Positions 42,505-50,934 of a DNA stretch of 64,000 nt are shown in pieces; positions within the stretch are counted from its first letter, which is position 1, and each line of letters starts with the position of its first letter. Origin of the DNA: SKPT01 sp040905445 (GTDB lineage: Bacteria; Planctomycetota; Phycisphaerae; Phycisphaerales; Phycisphaeraceae); contig JBBDRN010000042.1 in the NCBI GenBank assembly GCA_040905445.1, positions 1 through 64,000 of the forward strand. The letters are read 5' to 3'. A program made the position numbers and the translations under genes. The notes under the pieces are model-generated. The model ran no database searches. It was not told the origin of the DNA and saw only the letters and a list, made by a program, of their open reading frames with translations.

Positions 42505-45171
42505 ATGCGTATTACCATGTTGGGTTTGATGGTCGCGACCGCAATGTGCTGGCCCGCCGAGGTGCGGAGCGAGGTGGCGTGGGAGGACGTGCTCAATGTC
42601 AAGCGCGAGACGCTCGTGATCACCGCGCGCAACGCGGTCGAGCAGCAGCGCCGCGGCAGTCTGCCGAGCGTGCCCGTTGCCGCCACGTGGTCCGGCATGG
42701 GCAACGTGGAGGTCGAGGCCAGCGACGAGTGGGACGCCGACGGCGACGGCATGAGCCAGCGCATCCGCGTTCGCGACATCGGCGGCAGCTCCAGCCACGT
42801 TGACATCGCCCACCGCATCCAGATCCGCTTCGACGAGCCGATCAACGTGCTGGAGACGGGCACCGGCTTCGCCTTGTCGGTCAACGCCCCCGACGGGCTG
42901 TCGCCCGACCTGCGCGTCGGCGTGCGGCTCAAGATCGAGGGCGAGGACGACGACCCGGTCATCTTCCCCGACACGCCCATCGTCCACCGCTTCGGCGACA
43001 ACCCGCACCTCGTCTACTTCGACCTCGGCTACATCTTCGACCACAGCGTGCGCCCCATGCAGGTGCCGCCGCGCGAGTATTTCGAGAGCGTCGTGGGCCT
43101 CGAGCTCACCCTCGTCCACAAGCGGCTGCCCGTCAGCAACGCACGGATCGGCTCGGCGTCGGGCTCCTTCCACCTCGACGGCCTGGCGGTCGTCGACTGG
43201 TTCGACGGCTCGTACGACAACGCCCGCTTCCCCGACGCCGACACGCCCAACGGCAACTACCCGATCGTCGCCCAGGGCCGCACACAGCAGGTCGCGCTCA
43301 TCGCCGCGAAGTTCGGCGGCGAGCCAGGCATCGCCTCCGCCGTCCGCGCCATGGACATGATGGCCCGCATCCAGTCGTGGGACGGCTCGTGGCCCGAGAT
43401 GCGCACGCGCATGCAGGGCGAGTGGACGCACGGCATGATCATGGCCGACCTCGCCCGCGCGCTCCGCCACATGCGCGACGAGAACCGTCCCGAGCTCGAC
43501 GAAGCGGTCACCGTGCGCCACTGGGAGATGACGCGCGACGAGCTTTACGAGCAGATGCTCTACCGCTCGGCCCTCAGCCGCTCGCCCGGCGGCGTCAGCG
43601 ACTACGACGACAGCTACCTCAGCCGCGGCGGCGCGCTGACCTCCGGCGCCAACCGCCCGATGACCTTCGCGCTGGGCCAGCACCTGATCGCCCAGGTCCT
43701 CACCGACGAGAGCCGCAAGCAGCACGTGATGACCGAGTACGACGCCAACGTCGACGCGATCCTCGCCGCCCAGGGCGTGACGGCCGGCGGCTGGCCGATC
43801 TTCGGCGAAGGCAACCGCTACGGCGGCGACGGCCTGCACTGGGACTCGGGCTACTCCACCGACCACGTCGCGATCATGGTCAACGCCAGCCGGGCGACCG
43901 ATGACCCGCGCTGGGGCGAGATGATCCGCAACTGGCAGACCGTGCTCGAAGCCATGATGCTGCCCGACGGCCGCCGCATCGACAGCGGGCTCAGCGAGCG
44001 CGGCGGCAACAGCCCCAGCGGGCTCAAGTCGGCCGACATCCTCTTCCAGGAAGCGATGCGCCACGACGCCCCGATGATGGCTCAATGGGGCGCGAACGTA
44101 TCGCGCGAGCTTTGGAGCCAGTGGCCCGAGGGCCCCACGCTCTGGACCGGCGCGCGGTACATGCGCGGCTACGGGCTCGGCGCGTTCCTCACCTGGCAGG
44201 TCTACGACATGGTCGACGACCCCCAGCCGCGCGACCTCGGCATCGTCTTCCCGCGCCAGTGGCCGGTGTGGACCGCCGACTGGATCAACAAGGATGGCCG
44301 GCAGGTGCGCACGTCGCAGCTTCTCGTTGGGCCGGCGGGCATGGTCAACACCTTCGAATGGGAAGTCGGTCAGTACCCGCGGATCACCGCGGTGCCTGTC
44401 ATGCCGCGCGCCACGGGCGGCGCCGCCGTGGAGCTGCAGCCGATCGCGTACGAGGGCGACGTGCAGAGCCTGTCGAGCGACGTGCAGCCGACGATCGCCA
44501 CCGGGCCTGTCGACGGCGAGGCGGGCGCGGGCCAGCCGATGGCCGACGACGCGGCCGCGCTGACGCTTGATGGGCCGACGCAGGTCGAGATCACCGCCGA
44601 GGACGTGACGATCCGCTTCAACGCGATCCCGCGCGGCGACGGCCCGGCCGAGCTGACCGTGCGCATGCTGCGCGGCGTCGAGGCGTACGAGCACGAGTTC
44701 GCCGAGGCGGAGGTCGCCGACGCCGGCTGGGAGCGGCCGGGCATGAACCTCGCCGACCCCGCCACGGGCACGCGCGTCAACGCCATCAACTGCTACCCCA
44801 ACAGCGACCACCCGATCGGCAACGCGCTCGACGGCAGCCACCACACCAACTGGCTGATCGGCCAGTTCCTGCCTGGCAGTGGTGTGCGCTTCACGTTCGA
44901 GCGCGAGGCCACGCTCGACAAGCTCGTCATCGCCCAGGGCGACTGGAACGACCGCTTCCATCTCGCGAAGCAAGTCACCGTCCGCCTCGCCGACGGCACG
45001 GAGAAGCAGTTGAGCCTCGAGCAGGCGCCGGGCGAGCAGGTGGAGCTGGACCTCGAAGGCATCCGCAGCGACAGCCTGACGATCATGGTCGACGAGGTCT
45101 ACGAGCGCGAGGACAATGCCGGCAACGCCGGGGCGTGGCGGCATATCGAGATCCTGACCGGCGGCGAGTGA
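42505..45171 (+). CDS. Large secreted carbohydrate-active-like protein with discoidin-like C-terminus
   Basis: 888-residue exported protein of unrecognised family. A signal peptide (MRITMLGLMVATAMCWPAEV) is followed by a beta-rich region (about 40-240), then a helical region (about 250-600) with PVWTADWINKDGRQV and GLHWDSGYSTDHVAIM that could be an alpha/alpha-toroid as in polysaccharide lyases and GH88/105. A linker (about 650-730) precedes a discoidin (F5/8C-like) module near 755-885: NALDGSHHTNWLIGQF and DKLVIAQGDWNDRF. The ATG has GGAGG at a good distance. It lies at the end of the plus-strand operon and is predicted to bind and possibly cleave the same polysaccharide as the GH-A enzyme upstream. 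Confidence 0.75.
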   Translation: MRITMLGLMVATAMCWPAEVRSEVAWEDVLNVKRETLVITARNAVEQQRRGSLPSVPVAATWSGMGNVEVEASDEWDADGDGMSQRIRVRDIGGSSSHVDIAHRIQIRFDEPINVLETGTGFALSVNAPDGLSPDLRVGVRLKIEGEDDDPVIFPDTPIVHRFGDNPHLVYFDLGYIFDHSVRPMQVPPREYFESVVGLELTLVHKRLPVSNARIGSASGSFHLDGLAVVDWFDGSYDNARFPDADTPNGNYPIVAQGRTQQVALIAAKFGGEPGIASAVRAMDMMARIQSWDGSWPEMRTRMQGEWTHGMIMADLARALRHMRDENRPELDEAVTVRHWEMTRDELYEQMLYRSALSRSPGGVSDYDDSYLSRGGALTSGANRPMTFALGQHLIAQVLTDESRKQHVMTEYDANVDAILAAQGVTAGGWPIFGEGNRYGGDGLHWDSGYSTDHVAIMVNASRATDDPRWGEMIRNWQTVLEAMMLPDGRRIDSGLSERGGNSPSGLKSADILFQEAMRHDAPMMAQWGANVSRELWSQWPEGPTLWTGARYMRGYGLGAFLTWQVYDMVDDPQPRDLGIVFPRQWPVWTADWINKDGRQVRTSQLLVGPAGMVNTFEWEVGQYPRITAVPVMPRATGGAAVELQPIAYEGDVQSLSSDVQPTIATGPVDGEAGAGQPMADDAAALTLDGPTQVEITAEDVTIRFNAIPRGDGPAELTVRMLRGVEAYEHEFAEAEVADAGWERPGMNLADPATGTRVNAINCYPNSDHPIGNALDGSHHTNWLIGQFLPGSGVRFTFEREATLDKLVIAQGDWNDRFHLAKQVTVRLADGTEKQLSLEQAPGEQVELDLEGIRSDSLTIMVDEVYEREDNAGNAGAWRHIEILTGGE

Positions 45172-45186
45172 GGCACCGTCGCGTCG

Positions 45187-45201
45187 CGGGGCTGCGCCCC
45201 G
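45187..45201. terminator. Hairpin between convergent genes
   Basis: CGGGGC-TGC-GCCCCG, a 6-bp perfect stem in the 30-nt gap between the plus-strand secreted protein and the minus-strand VOC gene, touching the stop codon of the latter. There is no T-run, but the position suits a bidirectional terminator. Confidence 0.4.
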
Positions 45202-46161
45202 TTACAGCGGCTTGAGCCCCGCCTCGATCTGCCCACGGCGGGGCTCGAGGAACGGCGGCAGCGACAGCCGCTCGCCGAGCTGTGCCATCGGCTCATCGAC
45301 GCCGAAGCCCGGCCCGTCCGTCGCGATCTCGAAGAGAATGCCGTTGGGCTCGCGGACGTAGAGGCTGCGGAAGTAGTAGCGATCGACCTCGCCGCTGAAC
45401 GGCAGCCGCGACGACGCCAGCCGCCGCGACCACGCCTGGTACTGCTCGATGTCCGGCGTGCGGAAGGCGACGTGATGGACCGCCCCGGCCCCCTGCCGCG
45501 CGGCGGGCAGCCCCGGCTCGACCGCCACGTGCAGTTCCCCCGCCGCGCTCTCCGGGCTGGACGCCGGCGTCATCTGGTAGACGTAAACACTCGCGCCGCC
45601 GGCCCCGGCCTGGTACTCGCGCACGCGCCGCATCGCCAGCAGGTCGGTCAGCACCGTCTCCGTGGGGCCGAGTTCCGGCACGCTGAGCGTCACGGGCCCC
45701 AGTCCGCGCACCTGGTGCTCCGCGGGCACGGGGCTCCCGCTCCAGGGTTGATGCTCGGGCCCCGGTGTATCGTCGACAACCAGCGCCAACCGCTGGCCCT
45801 CCGGGTCCTCGAAGTGGAGCGTTGGCCGGGCGTCGTCGTCGGTCACGGGCTCGGCGTCGATGCCGGCGTCGGCGAGCCGCTGCTGCCACCACGCCAGACT
45901 CTGCGCGCTGCCGACGCGCAGGCCGGTGCGCGCGATGCTGCGCGTGCCGCGCTGCTCGGCGGGCAGGGGCCAGTCGAAGAAGGTGATGTCCGTGCCGGGC
46001 GTCGCCGCGCCGTCGGCGTAGAAGAGGTGGTAGGCGGAGACGTCGTCCTGGTTGACGGTCTTCTTGACGAGGCGCAGGCCTAGCGTGCGCGTGTAGAAGC
46101 GGTGGTTGCCGGACGCGTCGGCGGTGATCGCGGTGAGGTGGTGGAGGCCGAGCAGGTGCAT
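45202..46161 (-). CDS. VOC-family ring-cleaving dioxygenase
   Basis: 319-residue protein with two tandem VOC (glyoxalase-fold) halves. The first half has LLGLHHLTAITADA with a metal-ligand His and the LHFEDPEG segment; the second has GAVHHVAFRTPDI, and YFRSLYVREPNGILFEIATD supplies the C-terminal Glu ligand. This matches the MhqA/MhqE/MhqO hydroquinone-type dioxygenases and related glyoxalase-like proteins. The ATG at 46161 matches the family start; the frame before it is GC-rich noise. It likely detoxifies hydroquinones or similar aromatics. It is not linked by context to its neighbours. Confidence 0.86.
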   Translation of the reverse strand: MHLLGLHHLTAITADASGNHRFYTRTLGLRLVKKTVNQDDVSAYHLFYADGAATPGTDITFFDWPLPAEQRGTRSIARTGLRVGSAQSLAWWQQRLADAGIDAEPVTDDDARPTLHFEDPEGQRLALVVDDTPGPEHQPWSGSPVPAEHQVRGLGPVTLSVPELGPTETVLTDLLAMRRVREYQAGAGGASVYVYQMTPASSPESAAGELHVAVEPGLPAARQGAGAVHHVAFRTPDIEQYQAWSRRLASSRLPFSGEVDRYYFRSLYVREPNGILFEIATDGPGFGVDEPMAQLGERLSLPPFLEPRRGQIEAGLKPL

Positions 46162-46199
46162 GGGAAGCCGCAGCCGCCCGGGAGACGGCGGTGGACGGG

Positions 46200-46967
46200 T
46201 CACTTGGACTGGATCGCGCCGCGCAGTTCCTGGTTCATGTACAGAATCCGCCCGCAGTTCGAGCAGGTCACCACCTGGTTCGGCTGCGAGAGCAGCGCGT
46301 TGACGCGCTCGATCGGCAGGCTCATGTAGCACCCCTCGCAGGTGTACTCCATCCGCCGGCGGTCCTGCTCGTGCACCTCCGCCAGGGCCTCGCCTTCATA
46401 CGAGTGGATGAGGCGATCGAAAACCGTCTTGGCCGCGGGCGGCACCTGCCCGGCGGCCGTGTCGCGCTCGGCGGTCGCCTGGTCCAGCCGCTGGCCGACC
46501 TCCTCCCGCGCTGTCTCGACCTCGCGCTCAGCGCTGACCACCAGCTTCTGCTGATCGGCCACGCGCTGCTCGACATCCGTGACGCGCTGCTGGAGCGCCT
46601 CGACCTCGCCCATCTGCTCCAGCGCCTGGTCCTCCAGCTTCGACTTGTCCCCCTTGAGCGTGTTGACCTCCACGAGCGTGGCGGAGTACTCCTTGTTGCT
46701 CCTGGCGGTGTTCATCCGCTCCCGCAGCGAGGCGATCCGCTCGTCCAGCCCGGCGGCCTGCTGCTCGAGTTGATGGGCCTCGGCCCGATGGTGGCGCAAC
46801 TGGTTGGCCAGCTCCTGATGCTGCTGCTGAAGCTGCTCGAGTCGCTCGCGCTGGGCGCGCTGACGGCGCTCGGCCGCATCCAGACGCCCCCGCAGGCCCC
46901 GGACCTGCTGATCCAGACGGTACAACTCGCGCAGTTGCTCTTGTAGCGACAAGGGACGGGTCTCCAT
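46200..46967 (-). CDS. C4-type zinc-ribbon coiled-coil protein
   Basis: 255-residue protein: about 200 residues of coiled coil (Gln/Leu/Arg heptads such as LEQLQQQHQELANQL) followed by a zinc ribbon with CEGC and CSNC (Cys pairs near 210 and 234). This is the DUF164/CT398-like family, which includes CdsZ-type scaffolding proteins. MNTARSNKEYSATLVEVNTLKG is a conserved central piece. It is divergent from phoH with a candidate promoter between. Function is not well defined; nucleic-acid or protein-complex scaffolding is the usual suggestion. Confidence 0.82.
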   Translation of the reverse strand: METRPLSLQEQLRELYRLDQQVRGLRGRLDAAERRQRAQRERLEQLQQQHQELANQLRHHRAEAHQLEQQAAGLDERIASLRERMNTARSNKEYSATLVEVNTLKGDKSKLEDQALEQMGEVEALQQRVTDVEQRVADQQKLVVSAEREVETAREEVGQRLDQATAERDTAAGQVPPAAKTVFDRLIHSYEGEALAEVHEQDRRRMEYTCEGCYMSLPIERVNALLSQPNQVVTCSNCGRILYMNQELRGAIQSK

Positions 46968-46987
46968 ATTCGCGGCTCAACACTATT

Positions 46988-47016
46988 ACTATAACAAATG
47001 ATCCGCCCGGGTCGAA
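46988..47016 (-). promoter_or_regulatory. Candidate sigma-70 promoter for the zinc-ribbon gene
   Basis: On the minus strand TTCGAC (-35, 47011-47016), a 17-nt spacer and TATAGT (-10, 46988-46993) precede the ATG at 46967 by about 20 nt. The AT-rich patch here stands out from the surrounding GC-rich DNA. Spacing and hexamers are good, but this is a prediction only. Confidence 0.45.
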
Positions 47017-47149
47017 CGGCAAATGGCGGACGCCTCCTCTTCCGCCCGATTCCCCGCCCGCGGGTTTGACCTGCCGCCCGATCGTGAAACCAACCCCTGC
47101 GTCTGGGCCGGCGGGGGCGTAAAATACCCCCCGAAAGGAGATGCCCGAC

Positions 47150-48157
47150 TTGGAGCTAACAATCCGGCTTCCGCACGGTGACCAGCGACTGGCCGTGACC
47201 GGCACCGCGGAACGCAACCTGAAGATCATCCGCGAGGCGCTGGGCGTCAACGTCAGCGCCCGCAACGGGTCGCTGCGCGTCAGCGGGGAGAGTGGCCCCG
47301 TGGGCCGGGCGGCCCACGTCATCGAGCAGCTCGGCGAGGCCGCCCGGCTGCAGAAGCCGATGACCCGCCAGCAGTTGCTGGAGACGATCGCCGAGCTCGA
47401 CCACCGCCCCCTTCCCCGGCCCGCCACCGGCGCCGGGCCTCGGACGCAGCAGGGGCTGGGCGACCCGCTCGAGGTCTTCCTGCCCGGCCGGCGGGTCAAG
47501 CCGATGACCGCGGGGCAGAGCCGGTACCTCGACGCGATCGCGCACCACGACCTGAGCTTCTGCGTCGGGCCCGCGGGCACGGGCAAGACCTACCTCGCCG
47601 TCGCCGCGGCCGTGGCGATGCTCAAGCGCGGCGACGTGCGCAAACTCGTGCTCGTCCGCCCCGCGGTCGAGGCGGGCGAGAAGCTCGGCTTCCTGCCCGG
47701 CACGATGCAGGAAAAGGTCAACCCCTACCTCCGCCCCCTGCTCGATGCCTTGCACGACATGATGGAGTTCGACCAGATCCAGCGCTACATGGACGCCGAC
47801 CTGATCGAGATCGTCCCGCTGGCGTTCATGCGCGGCCGGACGCTCAACGACGCCCTGATCATCCTCGACGAGGCGCAGAACACCACGAAGAACCAGATGC
47901 TCATGTTCCTGACGCGCCTGGGCCACGGCAGCAAGATGATCGTCACGGGTGACACGTCGCAGATCGACCTGCCCGACCCGCGCGAGTCGGGGCTCGTCGA
48001 CTCGATCCACCGCCTGCGCCGCACGGCGGGCGTGGCCATGTGCACGCTCGTCGGCAGCGACATCGTCCGCCACAGCCTCGTCCAGCGGATCGTCGACGCC
48101 TACGGCCAGAGCGCCGATCGGCCCGGTGCCGACGCGTCCGGGACGGAACCTACGTAG
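47150..48157 (+). CDS. phoH: PhoH-family ATPase
   Basis: About 335 residues. A short N-terminal domain is followed by the PhoH P-loop domain: Walker A GPAGTGKTYLAVA, LVLVRPAVEAGEKLGFLPG, Walker B ALIILDEAQNTT and MIVTGDTSQIDLP. PhoH proteins are RNA-associated ATPases of the ribosome/RNA maintenance group, often beside YbeY and PgpH-type genes. Here the PgpH gene follows, as usual. The TTG at 47150 is preferred over the ATG at 47141 because AAAGGAG abuts that ATG with no spacing but is 9 nt from the TTG. Confidence 0.92.
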   Translation: MELTIRLPHGDQRLAVTGTAERNLKIIREALGVNVSARNGSLRVSGESGPVGRAAHVIEQLGEAARLQKPMTRQQLLETIAELDHRPLPRPATGAGPRTQQGLGDPLEVFLPGRRVKPMTAGQSRYLDAIAHHDLSFCVGPAGTGKTYLAVAAAVAMLKRGDVRKLVLVRPAVEAGEKLGFLPGTMQEKVNPYLRPLLDALHDMMEFDQIQRYMDADLIEIVPLAFMRGRTLNDALIILDEAQNTTKNQMLMFLTRLGHGSKMIVTGDTSQIDLPDPRESGLVDSIHRLRRTAGVAMCTLVGSDIVRHSLVQRIVDAYGQSADRPGADASGTEPT

Positions 48158-48221
48158 AATGCTGCACGACCGGCTCTCGCTTGCCGATAGCCATCAGGAG
48201 GAACGTCGCCGCATGTGAAGA

Positions 48222-48298
48222 ACGTAAGGGTCCGCTGTGCGGGCCTTCACCTCGACGGCAACATCCGCCTGAAGCTCCGCACGGCGGACCCCTAACGT
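48222..48298. repeat. Palindromic element copy B
   Basis: Left arm ACGTAAGGGTCCGCTGTGCGG and right arm TCCGCACGGCGGACCCCTAACGT-type sequence pair over about 20 nt with a few mismatches and one bulge, loop about 30 nt. It lies between phoH and the PgpH gene, both plus strand, so it could act as an intercistronic terminator or RNA-stabilising hairpin. Member of the family listed for copy A. Confidence 0.7.
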
Positions 48299-48359
48299 CC
48301 GCATCGAGGCCCGATCTCCAGCCGCCGACGCCTGATCCGACCTGCCCCCACCCATTGCC

Positions 48360-50684
48360 ATGCCCACGCCCCGCTCATCCCGAACCGCCCGTCGCCGCGA
48401 GGTCCGGCGCTACCTGCCCCGGCCGGGGCGGCGCGTCGGGCCGCTGGGGCAGCCCGACTTCGTCGCGGCGGGGCTCTGGGCACTGCTGCTCGCGGCCGTG
48501 GCGACGCTCATCGCCTGGCCCGACAGCGCCCGCCTGCGCTACGACCCCGGCGCGGTGATCACCGACGCGATCGTCGCCCGCGTCGACTTCGAGGCCGTCA
48601 ACCGCACCGAGACCGAGCGGCGCCGCACGGATGCGATGAACCGCCAGCCGCGCGTCTACGTCGCCAACGAGCAGTTCTACGAGGAGCTGCGCCAGCACCT
48701 GGACGAGGAGCTGCTGGCGCTGGCGCAGTACAACACCGTCGAGGAGCTGCCGCGCGACTACCGCGAGGGGTACGCGATCACGCCCGAGACGCTCGAATCG
48801 CTTCGCCGTTTCGCCGGCGGCGAGGTCGAGCGGTCGTGGGACCAGCGCGTGCGCGCGTTTCGGCGATCGCTGTTCGACCTGGCGCTGCTGGAGCCCGAGC
48901 AGTACGCGATCGAGCAGGAAGACGAGATCGGCGTGGGCGGCATCGTGATCCTCCACCCCGACCCGCTGCCGGGCGAGGCGACGGAGCGCGACCTCTACCC
49001 GCGCGATATCTACCCGATGGATGACACCGAGGCTCTGGCGGAAGTCATCGCCCGCAAGGCGGTCCACTTCCCCATCGAGCTGCGCGACAGCGTCACGACG
49101 CTGGTGCTGGAGCGGTTGCAGCCGACCTACCTCTACAACAGCGTCGCCGAGGAGCTGACCGCCCAGCGGCGCGCGGCGCGCTACGCCCGCGAGCCGGCGG
49201 AAATCGACCCGATCCGGCGCGGCGATCCGCTCGTGCGGCCGGGCACGCGCCTGGAGGACGCGCACATCGAGCTCATCGAGGCCGAGCGCGAAGCCTACCA
49301 GGCGACGCTGGGGCGGTTCGAGCGCACCATGCACCACGCCGCGCTGCTCGGGATCATGGTGCTGCTATCGGTGGGCCTGTGGTCCTACATCGTGGCGTTC
49401 AAGCCCCGCGTGGTGCGCAATCCCTGGCGGGCGCTGGCCATCACGCTGCTCGTGGTGATCTGCCACGGGCTGGCGGTGTGGATCACCCTCCTGCACCCGC
49501 GCCTGCCCTACATCACCACCATCGCGCCCACCGTCTTCACCGCGATCGTCCTGAGCATCGCCTACGACCGGCAGTTCGCGCTCACCGTGGGGTTCATCCA
49601 CACGCTGCTGGTGGTTGTCAGCCTGGACCTCGGCATGGGCGTGGCGGTGGTGATGCTCGCCGGCGTGAGCACGGCCGTCGCGCTGCTCGAGCCCGTGCGC
49701 ACGCGATCGACGATCGTCCTCGTGGGCCTGGCCAGCGGCGGGGTGATGGCGCTGGCGACGGGCATGACCGGGCTGTTCGACCGCCCGCTGCACCTGCCGG
49801 GCGAGCAGTGGCGCATCCTCGTGGACATGTTCCACGCCGCGCTGGTCGGGCTGTTCACCGGCCTGTTCGTGCAGGGCATCCTGCCGGGGATCGAGAAGGT
49901 CTTCAAGGTCACCACGGCGATGACGCTGCGGGAGCTCAACGACGCGAGCCATCCGCTGCTGCAGCGCCTCGCGCAGGAAGCGCCGGGGACGTTCCAGCAC
50001 TCGCTGCGCATGGCGGACATGGCCGAGGCCGCCGCCGACGCGATCGGCGCCGACGGCCTGCTCTGCCGCGTGGGCGCGATGTACCACGACGTGGGCAAGC
50101 TGCACAAGCCGGAGTACTTCATCGAGAACCAGACGGGCGGCCCGAGCCGGCATGCCAAGCTCTCGCCCGCCATGAGCCTGCTGATCATCGTCGGCCACGT
50201 CAAGGACGGCATCGAGATGGCCCGGGAGTATCGGCTGCCGGCGACGATCATCCACTGCATCGAATCGCACCACGGCACGACGCTCGTCGAGTACTTCTAT
50301 CACGCCGCGCGCAAGCAGAGGGCGGACGAGGACGAGCCGGCGCCGAGCGAGTTCGAGTTCCGCTACCCCGGGCCCAAGCCGCAGACGAAGGAGGCGGCGA
50401 TCATGCTGCTGTGCGACAGCGTCGAGGCGGCCGCCCGCTCGCTCGCCGAGCCGACGCCGATCCGCCTCGAGCAGATCGTCCAGCGGATGATGAGCAAGCG
50501 GCTGATGGACGGACAGTTCAACGAATGTCAGGTCACGCTGCAGGAACTGCACCGCATCGAGGAGGCGATCACCAAGACGCTGCGCGCGATCTATCACGGC
50601 CGCGTCAAGTATCCGACCGATCAACCGGAGCGTACGGCCGCTCCACGCCCGGCGGCGCCACAGCCACGCAGCGCGGCGAGTTGA
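48360..50684 (+). CDS. pgpH: 7TM-HD phosphodiesterase (PgpH-like, cyclic-di-AMP)
   Basis: 774-residue membrane protein with the 7TMR-HDED / 7TM / HD architecture. A first span (about 30-52) leads into an extracytoplasmic domain (about 60-310), then about six to seven spans (330-520), and the cytoplasmic HD domain with GTFQHSLRMADMAEAAA, MYHDVGKLHKPEYF (the HD pair) and CIESHHGTTLVEYFY. Homologues such as Listeria PgpH hydrolyse c-di-AMP. It follows phoH as in many bacteria, but the usual next gene ybeY is absent; a TolC-like gene in the opposite direction follows. Confidence 0.92.
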   Translation: MPTPRSSRTARRREVRRYLPRPGRRVGPLGQPDFVAAGLWALLLAAVATLIAWPDSARLRYDPGAVITDAIVARVDFEAVNRTETERRRTDAMNRQPRVYVANEQFYEELRQHLDEELLALAQYNTVEELPRDYREGYAITPETLESLRRFAGGEVERSWDQRVRAFRRSLFDLALLEPEQYAIEQEDEIGVGGIVILHPDPLPGEATERDLYPRDIYPMDDTEALAEVIARKAVHFPIELRDSVTTLVLERLQPTYLYNSVAEELTAQRRAARYAREPAEIDPIRRGDPLVRPGTRLEDAHIELIEAEREAYQATLGRFERTMHHAALLGIMVLLSVGLWSYIVAFKPRVVRNPWRALAITLLVVICHGLAVWITLLHPRLPYITTIAPTVFTAIVLSIAYDRQFALTVGFIHTLLVVVSLDLGMGVAVVMLAGVSTAVALLEPVRTRSTIVLVGLASGGVMALATGMTGLFDRPLHLPGEQWRILVDMFHAALVGLFTGLFVQGILPGIEKVFKVTTAMTLRELNDASHPLLQRLAQEAPGTFQHSLRMADMAEAAADAIGADGLLCRVGAMYHDVGKLHKPEYFIENQTGGPSRHAKLSPAMSLLIIVGHVKDGIEMAREYRLPATIIHCIESHHGTTLVEYFYHAARKQRADEDEPAPSEFEFRYPGPKPQTKEAAIMLLCDSVEAAARSLAEPTPIRLEQIVQRMMSKRLMDGQFNECQVTLQELHRIEEAITKTLRAIYHGRVKYPTDQPERTAAPRPAAPQPRSAAS

Positions 50685-50762
50685 GACACACCACGGACGC
50701 CGGGCCGATACGCGCGGGCGCGGCGGCGAGATCGCGTCAACCCATTCGTAGGGGGTGGGGTG

Positions 50763-50796
50763 CATTGACAAGCGGAGTCCGCGGAGCTTGTCAGTG
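50763..50796. repeat. Inverted repeat CATTGACAAGC/GCTTGTCAGTG
   Basis: Arms CATTGACAAGC (50763-50773) and GCTTGTCAGTG (50786-50796) pair with one G-T position; the spacer contains the palindrome TCCGCGGA. It lies just after pgpH and before a second, related hairpin that shares the CACTGACAAG sequence. Confidence 0.6.
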
Positions 50797-50810
50797 CGAA
50801 CGAGGGCAAA

Positions 50811-50842
50811 CACTGACAAGGCCGAGGACGGCCTTGTCAGTG
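50811..50842. terminator. Perfect 14-bp hairpin after pgpH
   Basis: CACTGACAAGGCCG and CGGCCTTGTCAGTG pair perfectly around the loop AGGA. It lies between the convergent pgpH and TolC-like genes, so it may terminate transcription from one or both sides. It shares its outer 10 nt with the repeat at 50763-50796, which suggests a dispersed element rather than a simple terminator. Confidence 0.6.
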
Positions 50843-50876
50843 GCACCGCGACGGTTAAATTGAACGTACGTTAAAC

Positions 50877-50934
50877 GTAGGGTCCGCTGTGCGGACCTTC
50901 CCCTCACGTTGACCAACCCCACCACGGACCCTAC
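50877..50934. repeat. Palindromic element copy C, supplying the TolC stop codon
   Basis: GTAGGGTCCG (50877-50886) pairs perfectly with CGGACCCTAC (50925-50934); the left arm continues CTGTGCGGACC, forming an internal palindrome. The TAG stop of the TolC-like gene is the TAG inside the right arm. Member of the family listed for copy A. Confidence 0.7.

Noticed and set aside
42361..45144. A 927-codon minus-strand open frame opposite the large secreted protein
   Set aside because: Composition is His/Val/Asp/Arg-rich without domains; the plus strand has a signal peptide, a Shine-Dalgarno and a recognisable C-terminal module.
50763..50934. CRISPR-like array
   Set aside because: The repeats are palindromes with different centres and irregular spacing; there are no unique spacers of constant length and no cas genes.
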